Assembly: GCA_937944145.1 (NCBI GenBank)
Contig: CALDZK010000018.1
Location: 1 to 34,624, forward strand
DNA from: an uncultured Candidatus Altimarinota bacterium
GTDB taxonomy: Bacteria > Patescibacteriota > Gracilibacteria > BD1-5 > UBA6164
Reading direction: 5' to 3'
Length of the DNA stretch: 34,624 bases
The notes under the pieces are model-generated. The model was not told the origin of the DNA. It did not search any database and saw only the letters and a list, made by a program, of their open reading frames with translations. The translations under genes and the position numbers were made by a program. This document shows, piece after piece, positions 18,437 to 29,314 of the stretch (positions are counted from its first letter, which is position 1; the number at the start of each line of letters is the position of its first letter).

Positions 18437-18470
18437 TTATATTATATTTAATAGATAAATAGAAGCATAA

Positions 18471-20177
18471 TTGAACGATAATATAATAGTTCTAGAATCA
18501 TTGAGAGATATCACAAAACTACAAATAGATATGCATGTAGATGAGGTATGTTTTTCAGAGGATATTATAAAAGATTGAGAAGTAAGTTCTTTGAATGAAG
18601 CCTATAATATATTTTTGAGGAATATATATGGTGATGATATAGAAACATGAAGTTATTCGGTGCAACAAGTTTATATTGATGGTAAGAAGTATTTTCAAGT
18701 TGAAAGACGAAATCTAATACTTGAAGAAGAGCAAAAAATTGTGTTAGATTTACTGACTGACGAATTTGGAGAATCTGTTGTTTCAGTGTGAGTATTTTGA
18801 TCATACATTACGAAAGAAGATTGAGAGTATTCTGACTTTGATTTAGTAGTAGTTTTGGAGTGATATAAGGATTCAAATATATATGAGCGTGAAAAAGCTT
18901 CCCCAAGAATAAAAAGAGAGTTAAGAGAATCTTGAGTAAAATCTCTGTTTGCTTTTAATTTCACTACAAAACAAGAGCTTGAATGAGCTTCCTCAAAATG
19001 AGCCATTTTGGTTGAAACAATGGCGAAGAGTTTTTATACAATAATAGATAAAGATAGTTTTTTGGAAAAATTACTGCTGGAAGATAGAGGTATAGTTTAT
19101 AGATGAAATTATATATGGGAATGAGAATCTTTAAATAATGATGATAATATAAAAAGATTAGATGAAAAAATAGGTGAATTAGAGACTATATTACGGGCAT
19201 GTATTGATTATCCTGAATATTATGAGCACTATTATGAATGGGAATTAGTAAAAATGAAAATTGTAAGAAAGGCACTGACATCTAAGAATTTGTATGTTTG
19301 AATATTTGACTTTGAAGCAGTATGTAAAGAACATCTTGATTTAGGTAAACACGAGAGGCAAGAACTATATGAGTTATATAAAAAGTTCTGCGCAGACGGT
19401 AAAAAGGGGATAAATAATTATGAAAATATAGATGATAACATAGAATTTTCAGACCATCTTATATCTATTTGAAAAACATTACCATGATTGCAACATAGAT
19501 ATATAGCGTTAAGAAATATTTTATCTCATTTATTACATAGAACTTGAAATTTCATAATTGATGGGGAATTTACTCAAAAATTTTTACAAATTTTTTGAGA
19601 AACACTACCAGAAGATATTGAGAACGATTTTTATGAATGTGTATTTAAAACAGAGCAGATTTTATGAAGAACTTGATATCTATCTTTTGATTTAGATGAA
19701 GATGGACAATATATTTTTGAGCAGTGAGATTATGGCTATCATAAACTTATACAAACAATAGACATGCTCATTGAATACTTTCAAGAAAGTTCCATCCAAT
19801 TATTAGATAAGGTATGAGTAAAAGAAACAAAAGTATTTATAGTTTCGTCATGAGAAGTTGATACAGATCAATTCATTTTTCCTCACAACATTCAAGTAAT
19901 TACTTCAGATGAATTATTAGATGTCCAGAGTGATGTAGAATATATTGTTAGATTGAACTCAAATCATTCTTTCTGACCAGATTATATTTTAAAGTTACTA
20001 TCATGATTTAATAAGCAATGAGTGAAATGCGTTACTGGGAATAGAGTGTCATTGATAAAAGGAGCAGAAGCTAAGTTTAGTAATTTTGCTTTCAAGAGAG
20101 AAGATTATGAAAAAGATTGAAAATGAATTTTTAGACATGCTTTAAGGAGTGTGTGAACAGAATACTTTACCAGTTAA
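18471..20177 (+). CDS. MNT-like nucleotidyltransferase with large C-terminal extension
   Basis: A 568-residue protein if started at TTG 18471, chosen because the codons to the first ATG (18531) look coding (NDNIIVLESLRDITKLQID) and a stop lies directly upstream. The polymerase-beta-fold site VGVFGSYITKEDGEYSDFDL has Gly110-Ser111 and Asp122/Asp124. Past it come about 200 helical residues (KRLDEKIGELETILRACIDY and following), as in kanamycin-nucleotidyltransferase-type proteins. The final third (KVFIVSSGEVDTDQFIF, VEYIVRLNSNHSFGPDYILKLLSG) is alpha/beta and unrecognised. It probably transfers a nucleotide to RNA, a protein or a small molecule. It is followed 9 nt later by an aminotransferase. 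Confidence 0.68.
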
Positions 20178-20186
20178 TATATAGAT

Positions 20187-21344
20187 ATGAAAAAAAACGT
20201 ACCACTTTCAGAAGATGTTCTATCCCTTTGATGGGGATTTATTGATGAATCATACAATCCATGAATCATTCCTGAGATTACTGCAAAGGCTATATCAGAC
20301 AGAGGATATGAGATATTACAATACAACGATAGCCTATGACTTCCTGAACTAAGAGAACATGGAAGAAAGTTTTTGGAAAGTAAATTTTGAATTAAGGATA
20401 TTCAAGGTGATGAGATAATGATAACTAATGGTGCGACTGCGGGGATAGACTTAGTTGGTAGGTATGTATTACAATGAAGACATGATTCTATTGCTCTCAC
20501 TCCAGTATATGACACTGCACTAGAGAGTTTAAAGAGAAATTCTAAGGAGGTACTAACAGTTGAATTATGAATATTTGAAGAGGATGAATCCCTTATTCCA
20601 GATTGGGATAAGCTAGAAGACTTAATGAGTAGAGAAGATACAAAACTAATTTATGTAAATACAAATTTTCAAAATCCTACTTGAATAGTGCTTGATGAAG
20701 AAACAAAAACAAGGATTTATGAATTAGCGAAAATACACTGAGTTGTAATATTAGAGGATGACCCATATAAGCTATATAATTTTAAGTGAGAGGATACATG
20801 ATGAAATATTGTAAATATGGATAAAGATAAAGAACATGTTGTATACCTTAACTCGATCTCTAAGGTATTTTATCCATGAATGAGAATTGGGTTTCTTGTA
20901 TGAAATAGAAAAATAGTTCATGGCATATCCGAACTTCAAAAATATTCCACATCTAGTCCAAATTTGATTATGCAGTGAGCAAGTATAGAAGCGTTTGAAA
21001 GGTGAGAAGTTGATAGATCTATTTCTCATTACATGAGAGAGATATGAGAAAAATCTAAGATTATTATTCAATCATTGGATGATAAAGGGCTTATCTGAAT
21101 AAATTCTCCTATTCAATTTTCATCAAGTAAATGAGGTTTTTATCTTTGGGGAAAATTCAGAGATGGAAGAAATACGGATGAGCTCTCTCAACAAGCCTTG
21201 CAATATTGAGTATCTTTTGTACCATGAAGTATATACTGACCTTGAACAGAGTATGATGATTCTTTTAGAATGGCTTATGCTCAAATAGATAAGTCTAGAA
21301 TTGAAGAAGCTGTGCAAAGGTTTGATAATCTTGTCAGGAATTAA
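20187..21344 (+). CDS. PLP-dependent class I/II aminotransferase
   Basis: A 385-residue fold-type I aminotransferase resembling 2-aminoadipate transaminase and the C-terminal half of MocR regulators. Seen: LPELREHGRKFL, ITNGATAGIDLVGR (cofactor phosphate loop), YVNTNFQNPTG, ILEDDPYKLY (the Asp contacting the pyridine nitrogen) and LNSISKVFYPGMRIGF with Lys226 as the Schiff-base lysine. No N-terminal HTH, so an enzyme and not a MocR regulator. An amino-acid enzyme is unexpected in an RNA-processing series; it may use an aminoacyl or nucleotide-linked substrate, or be a passenger. The stop is 17 nt before the 2H phosphoesterase. Confidence 0.87.
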
Positions 21345-21361
21345 TTATTTAATCATATAAT

Positions 21362-21925
21362 ATGCAAACAACATCTCATTTTGTATGAATAGAAATGAAT
21401 CCAAAATTATTTTCAGATATATTTGTGAATGTTTATAAATATCTAAAAGAGAATGATATTCTTGAATCTGTAAATATACAAAACCCTCTTTCTTCTCACA
21501 TTACTCTTTATTATTTGGAGAAGGATTTATGAGATCCAGATAAAGATAATGTAAGAAATAATATTTCAGTATTAGATGTATCGAATGATATATATCTTAC
21601 TTGAATTAATTACTTTTTCAGGTGAGAAAACAAGTTTGTTTTATATTTTACTACACAAACTGAAATGCCACTTAAAGATTATAGAGATACTTTACACAAA
21701 AAATACAATAGAGTTGATGTTGAAGACAATAGTTTTGAATTCTCTCCTCATATTACATTTTTAAGAATTTTAGATGCTGAAGTATTTGAGAACCATAGAA
21801 TCAATATAGAAAGTATCATCTTTGGTGAAATTAAAAAATTAAATGATACTAATATTAGTAGTAAACAAGTATGACTATATGCGGTAAACTCTACTTTTAG
21901 GGAAGAAATACAAATAAAAATTTAA
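21362..21925 (+). CDS. 2H phosphoesterase (2'-5' RNA ligase/LigT-like)
   Basis: A 187-residue protein with the two catalytic H-x-T motifs: SSHITLYYL (His46, Thr48) and FSPHITFLRI (His130, Thr132), with the usual internal-repeat spacing. The family opens 2',3'-cyclic phosphates or handles 2'-5' linkages in RNA. That activity would open cyclic-phosphate ends for later phosphatase and ligase steps in this island. The initial residues HFVGIEMNPKL also fit LigT-type proteins. The start at 21362 is 17 nt after the aminotransferase stop. Confidence 0.82.
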
Positions 21926-21930
21926 GAACT

Positions 21931-22197
21931 ATGTCAGAGAATACTTCTCAATTTCAGTTCTAACAAGGTTCACTAAGTTCCACCAATAAATCGTTAAAAT
22001 CTAAAACTCAACAGATAGTATCAAATTTATGGTTTTTTACCTCATTACTATCAATATATGGAATAAGTATTTCAATTACACAAATTAAAAACAAAGCATG
22101 ATTCTGGCCATATATAGGGCTTTTTTTTAATTTTGTATGGCTCTTATTTTTTCTTTTGGTTTTTTTATTAGTTTTTATTGCTGATTTGTCTGTCTAG
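21931..22197 (+). pseudogene. Small two-TM protein ORF interrupted by one in-frame TAA
   Basis: From ATG 21931 the frame reads MSENTSQFQF, then TAA (21961-21963), then stays open for 77 more codons to TAG at 22195. Downstream it encodes QGSLSSTNKSLKSKTQQIVS and two hydrophobic segments (LWFFTSLLSIYGISISI and PYIGLFFNFVWLLFFLLVFL). No ATG, GTG or TTG offers a clean restart after the TAA. The TAA lies inside the left module of the compound repeat, so repeat insertion or conversion probably created the break. A real membrane protein may have been inactivated; readthrough is less likely. Confidence 0.5.
21946..21983. repeat. Compound intergenic repeat, copy B, left module
   Basis: TTCAGTTCTAACAAGGTTCA with neighbours matches the left modules of copies A and C. 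Here it is separated from the hairpin and right module (22241-22355) by about 260 bp containing the two-TM ORF. Confidence 0.75.
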
Positions 22198-22240
22198 TTA
22201 ACTCAATTTTTCTTTTAAAGACACCAATACATTTCAAATA

Positions 22241-22355
22241 AAAAAGTAGATCAATGTCGATCTACTTTTTTAGAGCTAAAGTATTTTAGTACAAATAGTT
22301 CTTAAAGGACATTATTACTTTAAAATAGATGATAATATTGGTTCAAGTGTCAGAT
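22241..22355. repeat. Compound intergenic repeat, copy B, hairpin and right module
   Basis: The hairpin has arms AAAAAGTAGATC and GATCTACTTTTTT, then a right module (TAGAGCTAAAGTATTTTAGT ... GGTTCAAGTGTCAGATG) clearly related to A and C. It lies just upstream of the AAA+ gene. Confidence 0.8.
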
Positions 22356-22438
22356 GTAGTAATTAATTTGATATATTCTAACTTGCGTATATTTATTTTA
22401 TATTTACAATATATTTAATAATTGATATATTAAGTTCT

Positions 22439-23644
22439 ATGACTACACTCCAAAAATCTTTTCATGAATGACTTCCAGATGAGGAAATTATATCATGAAT
22501 ATTGGATCTATCAGGTAGCTCAGAATCAATACAGGATATATCATCAGGATCCCTTGAGCAAGTTATTGGTCAAAATAATGCAAAAAAGGTTCTAAAAGAT
22601 ATTTTAGAAGAGGTAATTTCATGAGTAAATTTAAAAAAGGAAGGTTATAATAAACCAATTGCTAGTATGATTTTCGCGTGACCTAGCTGAGTAGGAAAGA
22701 CACTTCTTGCAAGAGTAACCCAACAGATTCTTAATAAACATTTTGAAAATGAAATTAAAATAATAAAGATAAACTGTGCTGACTTTGCGTGAGATAATGC
22801 TTATTGACTTACTAGACTGACAGGAGCAAGTGCAGGATTTATAGGCTCGGATAGAAAACCAGTTTTACATCCAGATAATGTGGAATGAAAATGAAGAGTT
22901 ATACTTCTTGATGAAATAGAGAAAGCTTGACCAGCGTTTTGGAATATTTTACTCTCTATTTTAGATGATGGCACGCTAGATATTGACTATACAGAAATTG
23001 ATAGAGAAACGGCAGACTCCTTAATCTTTGAATGACGAGTCGTAGATAGTACTGAGATTGCGTCATTAAGAACATTGTTTTGAGATAGTGTTATTATTAT
23101 GACTTCAAATATTTGAAATGACGCAGTAGAAAAGGAACTAAAAGGTTCAAGTATATGATTTTGAGCAGGAGTCAAATCTTCGAATGAAGTTGACGTTGAA
23201 TCAATAGTCTTACAAGAATTTTGAAAACAGTTTAGAATGGAGATGCAATGAAGATTTGATTATGTGGTCCCTTTTGAACATCTCAGTAATGATAATGCAA
23301 GAGAAATTATTAATCAACTTATAAACAGACTCATAACCAATACTCTTTCAAAATGAAATGGGTTTGTTATAGAATTTACAGATAAAGCCAAAGAAAAAAT
23401 ATTATCTGATATTACAGATTCTCCATGATTTAGAAAATTTGGATGAAGGCATATTGAATGATATTTCAAAAAGCATATAGTTCCTTATGTTGCAAAAGCT
23501 ATTAATTCAGGGAAATTTAGAGAAGAGAAAACCGATAACTGTTTACTAGTTACGGTACATAACTGAAAAGTAGCTCTCTCTAAAATACCAATTTGAGAAT
23601 CAAAAGATATAAAAAATAGAGTTAAAATAACATTAGAAGGGTAA
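22439..23644 (+). CDS. Stand-alone AAA+ ATPase of the ClpA/ClpB D2 type
   Basis: A 401-residue protein with one AAA+ module and a small N-terminal part (1-45). Walker A GPSGVGKT is residues 81-88, Walker B VILLDEIEKA has Asp158-Glu159, sensor 1 is IIMTSNIG, the Arg-finger region is EMQGRFDYVVPFEHL, and the sensor-2/small-domain helix is FGGRHIEGYFKKHIVP. The substrate loop GGFIGS-like segment (ASAGFIGSD) follows the second conserved glycine-rich stretch. It is like one ClpB/ClpA second domain without the D1 domain, and has no ClpX zinc finger. Two Walker A glycines are TGA codons. Probably a remodelling or unfolding ATPase; the partner is unknown. It is bounded on both sides by copies of the compound repeat. 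Confidence 0.82.
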
Positions 23645-23691
23645 TGACACTCAAAGTAACTATAAAGACTTTACTAAATCATAATTATTAT

Positions 23692-23858
23692 TCTCCATCT
23701 CAGTTCTAACAAGATTCACTAGGTTCCAAGGATATCAACGCATTTAGAAGTAGATCAATATCGATCTACTTTTTTAGAGCTAGAGTATTTTAGTACAAAT
23801 AGGTATTTAAATACATCTTTACCTTAGAATACAGGAGGTACTAGTTCGAGCGTCAGAT
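23692..23858. repeat. Compound intergenic repeat, copy C
   Basis: The left module TCAGTTCTAACAAGATTCAC, hairpin GTAGATC/GATCTAC with T-run (about 23750-23776) and right module ending GTTCGAGCGTCAGAT, in the same order and spacing as copy A. It marks the right border of the RNA-repair island, between the AAA+ gene and the convergent metal-export operon. Confidence 0.8.
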
Positions 23859-23904
23859 ACAGTAGTTACCTCTTGAAAATTATTAAGTAAGATTAGTTTT
23901 TTAT

Positions 23905-26900
23905 TTACTTTTTTTCTTTTTTATACAACATCAAAAACATTCCTGGACGAATAAATACTTCTACTAATGTTGATACTAAGAGTCATCCAAATACAACCGT
24001 AGCAAGAGGATAGAGTATTTCTTTACCTGGTGATTCTCATCAGATAATAAGAGGAAGCAGAGCTAACATACTTGTAAGAGAAGTCATAAGCATAGGGGTA
24101 AGTCTATTGAGCGAGCCAGTAATAATAGTTTGTTTATTAAATGGCATACCTTCTTGTTCGATCAGATACTTCCAATGTTCTATGAGCAATATTCCATTTC
24201 TCGCTGAAAGACCAAGTAGAGAAATAAGTCATACCATACTGGCAAGATTAATCACGTTTCCAGTCAGTTTTATGGCAATCATACCTCAGAGGAAAGTGAC
24301 AGGTATGTTCGCTAATACTTGTAATACTAAGCTTAGAGAACGAAACTTTATAAATAAAGCAACTACGATACCAATAAACGCTAATATAGAGAATACAATA
24401 AGTTTTCTACTTGATTCTTTCTGACTTTTATAGGTCCCTTCATAACTTATGAAGTATCATTTTGGCATTTCAATATTTTCTGCAATACGTTTTTTGAGTG
24501 TTTCAATAATAGTCACACTATCTCCATCCAGTATACCCGAACTTACTACTATACGTCTCTGACCGTTATCATGACTGATAGTATTTCTTCCAAGAGTTTC
24601 TTTTACTTCTGCTACCTCTCATAGAGATATCAGTTTCCCATCTACACTGGCAATAGGAAGACGAGAAATATCTCTTTTATTTTCTATCGATTCAGGTGGA
24701 AGTCTGAGTGTTAGCTCATATGATCTATTTCCCTCAAGAATAGTTCCGAGATCATGTCCTGCAAGAAGTGTCTCTGCTGTACTCGTAAACTCTCAAATAC
24801 TTATTCCAAATTGTGATAATTTTTGCCTATTAGGAATAATACTCAATTCAGGAACTTTTACTTCTTGTTGCACCACAGGGGCTAGTGTTCCAGGTATCGT
24901 TGCGAGTTCACTTTGTACTTGCTCAGCTATATCTCTGAGTATATCAAGATCATTTCCAAATACTTTTATAACCAGAGGTGCACGAACTCAGCTCAGAATA
25001 TGTTCTATTCTATGACTGATTGGTTGACCGATAGTTACGTTTGCACCTTGTACATCTATATGTCCAAATACATCTTTAATTTCTTGTATAACCTTATCTT
25101 TATTTGCATCTGCATTTATATCTACTTCAAGTTCAGATATTTGTACTCCATTTGCATGTTCATCTTCTTCAGCGCGACCACTTCTTCTCGCAACAGATGT
25201 AACATCTGATATTCAAATGAGTGCTTTTTCAATAGTAGTTCACACTGTATTGCTTTGTGATAGCGAACTACCTGGAGGAAGAGATATTCAAATCGTCAGT
25301 GTTCATTCATTAAATGGTGGTAAGAATTCTTTTCAAGACGAGACAACAAGTAGGCTGGTAAGGATTATACCTCAAATAGCTAATATAACTCATCATTTTG
25401 GAAAATATAAACTCCACTTAATAGCAGGGAGTGCAATTTTATGAAGTAATCTTACTATATACGTAGGCTGATTTTTTTCTATTATAGTTTTATGAGGCAA
25501 TAAATAATAACTCATAATAACTACAACACTCATTGCTACGATGGTAGAAGATATCAGTGCAGTAATATAAGCAATAGCAAGAGGAGCCATAAGTCTTCAT
25601 TCAATTCATCCTAAAGCGAGTAGTGGTAAAAATACCAGTGTCACTAGAATAGTAGAATATATAACAGAACCACGTACTTCCCTACTTGACCCAAGTATCA
25701 CTTCTTTTATAGATTTTTTTGTTGGATCATTATCTTTCTTTTGAGCATTTGCTTTGAGCCATCTAATACTATTTTCCAAATCTACTACAGCGTCATCAGT
25801 CAGCTCTCAAATCGCTACTGCCATACCTCAAAGGGTCATTACATTGAGTTCTATCCCAAAGTATTTTAGAATAAGTATAGATAACATAAATGAGCACGGG
25901 AGTGCCGTGAGCGTAATAGCAAGAGCTCTCCAATTTCACAAGAAGAGAATAAGAATTAGTACTACTAAGATACTCGCATCTCGTATCGCAGTAGAAATAT
26001 TATTTATACCATTACGAATAAACTTTTCTTGAGTAAATAAATCACTGTGTAACACCACGTCATCTCATAGGGTTACTTGAAGTTCATCAAGTGTAGATCT
26101 TACCCTCGCACTTAGTTCAAGGGTATTTTGATCAGGTTGTTTTTGAATACTCATAATCACACCAGGATTCCCATCGATACCTGCATCTCATCTTGGGTTA
26201 ATAGCTGCTGATTTTGATACCTCTGCTATATCTCAAAGCTTTATAGATACACCATTACTTTGTGCTATTATAGTTTGCTTAATAGTATCTAGATTATTTG
26301 TTTGAGCTATAATTCTGATAGGAGATTCACCATCTTGAGTTACGAGAAAGTTTCCTGATTTATTTTCAACAATTCACTCGAGTTTGGACGTGATTTCATC
26401 AAGTGAAATTCAAGTATTTGCAAGTTTATTTGGATCTAAGAGAATTTGGTATTCTTCTCTTTCTCCTCATATTATTGTTACCTGAGCAAGACCTGAGAGT
26501 GTGAGAAGCTTAGGTCTGATACTCCAATCTGCAAGTGCTCTGAGTTCTCATGGTGATACACTTCAATTTGGAGAGCTGAGACCTATGAGTTGGATCTCTC
26601 ACATAATAGAACTAATCGGGCCAAGAACAGAATTTGTTCCTTCAGGTGTACTAGTAGTATTTAATTTTTCACTTACTATTTGCCTCGCTAGATATATATC
26701 CTCACCCCAACCAAACTCTACGAAAATCAGACTTAAACCAGCAGAGCTGATACTTCTTACTCTTTCTACTCATGAAGCTCAATTAAGAACCGATTCAATA
26801 GGAGTAGTAACGAGTAATTCTACCTCTTCAGCTGCAAATCATTCAGCCTCTGTAAATACAGTAACGGTTGGTCTATTTAAGTCAGGGAGAATATCTACTG

Positions 26901-27012
26901 AGCTCGTGATGGTTTGGTATATTCAAAACAAAAATAACGTAAAGGAGATAAATAGGACTATTTTTCTTTTTTGCAGTACCCATCTAATAACATTTTCAAA
27001 AATGGCTTCCAT
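23905..27012 (-). CDS. HME-type RND efflux pump (CusA/CzcA-like)
   Basis: A 1035-residue inner-membrane RND transporter of normal length for heavy-metal pumps. The N-terminus [15 protein letters not shown] leads into TM1, and [20 protein letters not shown] is the usual porter start. The TM4 region [16 protein letters not shown] carries the acidic proton-relay pair, followed by a large second periplasmic loop ([20 protein letters not shown]) and the C-terminal TM bundle ([36 protein letters not shown]). It exports metal from periplasm or cytosol using proton motive force. The start overlaps the upstream gene stop (TAATG), so it is coupled to the membrane-fusion protein. The metal is inferred as copper from the multicopper oxidase in the operon. 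Confidence 0.92.
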
Positions 27013-28952
27013 TATTTTTCATCGTTAGAAACTAATTTTGTGTCTATTTCTAGTCACTCACTGAGTGGAACAGGACTAGCTATGATAATCCATTCAGAAC
27101 CATCAAGTCCTCCTTTTACATAAGCAGTTCCATTAAAGAAAAAGTCTGTTTCTATCCTTTTAGTTTTCGACTGCAAACTATCATCTATAAACCAAATACT
27201 GCTAGAGTTTTCACTGAGTTCTATAGCAGACTCAGGTATAGCATATAGAGAAATATCATCCCCGTTATCTGTTTCACTAAATAGTGGTATCTGCACTCGT
27301 ACATTCATATTTGTTATAACTCTCTCTAGATCATCTCTTCCAGTAATATCTGCTTCTACCAAGATTTGTTTTGTGTCTTGTGATAAACTCTTGCTTACTC
27401 TGGAAATAGCTACCTGAAAACTTTCAGACGGTGAAAATGGAGATGAGAAACTCACCTGTTTTCATTCTCTTATAAATGGATATTGATCTTCTCCGATATA
27501 AAATCTAATGAACTTACTGCTTTCATCTACCATACTAAAGAGTGGTTTTGATATATCAACAGACGTTCATACACTCACGTGTTTGGCAGTGATAGCTCCA
27601 CTAAAAGGTGCTTTTATAGTAGTTCCCCATCAGCGTTGTCCCTGGAGAGCCTCTATCTTTGCCTGTCTGTTTGCGATTTGTGTATCTATCTCTCTTTGTG
27701 AGAGGATTGTTTCAAGTTCTAATTCTTGTGTTGTGATCTTGAGCTGGGTATCGAGTGTTTGGTTTTCTACATCGATGTTTATATCAATACCTTTATTTTG
27801 CGCAATAATTTGAGTTTCTAAATTTGTCACAAGTTGTTGGATCTCTCTCCCCTTTTGTTCTAGTTCTAATTTCTTTGTGATTTTTTGAGTTTCTAGGTCT
27901 TGTATACGATTGAGTATCTCAGAATTTCCAAGTTGTACCTCATTATAGTGATCTATTGCCTCATCTAGTGCCTGTAGTCTATCGCTCAGTTCTGTGCCCT
28001 CAGAAACAGAAATAGATACAGTATTGCTTATCTGACGAGCTTCTTGGCTAAACCTAAGTGCCTGATTTGCCAAATCTGCCTGACTCAAAGTACTGTTACG
28101 GTACTCTGCATGAAAACTGAGAAAGCTCTCACTGAGTTTATATACTTCATTTCATGTAACTCATATCAATTCAGATCTGATTATCTTTCGGGAGGCAGGT
28201 CTGAAATTTTTTATTTGAAATGAATCATTATATAAAAAGTCAGCAGTAGCATCTATCATATCTATAACACTATTTGTAATACCTAGTTGTCTTGTATCTT
28301 GTTGCGACCTTGCTGTTGAGATCTGAGCATCTATAGTTTGTATATCGACTTCATACTGCTTCTTTGCAGTTTCTGCTTCTAGTTTTCTTGATTCTATCTG
28401 GGTTTGAATAGGAAGAATCTTGTTGGTAGTATCGAGGTTTTTTCTGTCTTTATTATTGATGAGTAAGGTTTTTTTGTCAGCGTTTGTCTGACTGAGAAGC
28501 TCGATCCTTTTATCTGTATTTTTTGCTACGAGTGTTTTTTGTGTTTTTAGGATAGATATTTCTTTTTGTAAGAGTGAGATATCTGATCAGATCTGTATAT
28601 CAGACCTTTCAGGAGTGATACGGGCAAGGACTTGACCTTTTTGAACGTAGTCTCATGTTTCTGCTAGTAGTTGGGTTACATTTCCAGATTTAAGCGGATA
28701 GATCTCACTTTGGTTTTTTGCATGAACGACTCCATTCACTTCAAAACTCGTGGTATCTACATATGCCTGTTTTGCTTTTATAACTGTTACAATAGGATAT
28801 TTTGATCCTCCTGATGTTTCTATTTCATCATGTTTTTCATCTCAATGCCCAAATACCATATAGGACCCAGCAAACAAAGAGAGGAATATTACCATAGTAA
28901 TACCGATTTGCTGTTTCATATAATTTTGTATATTTTTTATGTATGTACTCAT
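27012..28952 (-). CDS. RND membrane-fusion (periplasmic adaptor) protein
   Basis: A 646-residue adaptor with one N-terminal membrane anchor (IGITMVIFLSLFAGSYMVFG), a lipoyl/barrel-sandwich half (VVHAKNQSEIYPLKSGNVTQ, GDYVQKGQVLARITPE), a very long alpha-helical hairpin (about residues 130-420, rich in Gln, Glu and Lys), then a second lipoyl half (GTTIKAPFSGAITAKHVSV) and beta-barrel. The hairpin is longer than in CusB-type adaptors. A second ATG (MKQQIG, start 28919) is an alternative. It links the pump to an outer component; no outer-membrane factor gene is present in the window, and in a possibly single-membrane CPR cell the partner is unclear. Confidence 0.87.
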
Positions 28953-28980
28953 AGATTATAAGGTTAAATAAATTAGTATT

Positions 28981-29289
28981 TTAATGTCTATGTGGTGGTA
29001 CATCGTCAGCATGTTCATGATCATCGTCGTGAAGATGATCATCAGTGCCAGTATCATCATGTTTTGTACCACCTTCTTTTGGAATATATGGATTTCAAAA
29101 TTCATCTACTGGACAGTCACCTACAAGAGATCCATCAGAGACTTTATGACAAGCTATGTTATCATCTGCAACTATATCAAGTGTTGGGGATATTTCTACT
29201 GGTGGTGGGGTAGTATCAATAGCTTGTTTATTATCTGTACATGATACAATAAAAATTGCTACGAAAAGTAAGAGAATACATTTTTTCAT
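28981..29289 (-). CDS. His/Asp-rich lipoprotein
   Basis: A 102-residue exported lipoprotein: signal MKKCILLLFVAIFIVSC with a lipobox ending at Cys17, then a spacer and a C-terminal metal-binding tail full of His and Asp (KHDDTGTDDHLHDDDHEHAD, ending PPHRH). The tail is reached only when a TGA codon near residue 65 is read as glycine. It probably binds metal at the cell surface and hands it to the RND pump or oxidase. It lies between the multicopper oxidase (25 nt) and the fusion protein (28 nt). Confidence 0.85.
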
Positions 29290-29314
29290 AATTAAAGTAA
29301 TTAAATAAATAAAA

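Noticed and set aside
2824-23644. Prophage
   Set aside because: T4-like ligase and kinase suggest phage ancestry, but no capsid, terminase, tail or integrase gene is visible.
18196-23858. CRISPR array
   Set aside because: Only three imperfect long repeats separated by kilobases with genes between; no short regular repeat-spacer pattern.
26501-27028. 175-codon plus-strand ORF opposite the RND pump
   Set aside because: It is the complement of a strongly supported transporter gene, and its composition follows from that gene's codons.
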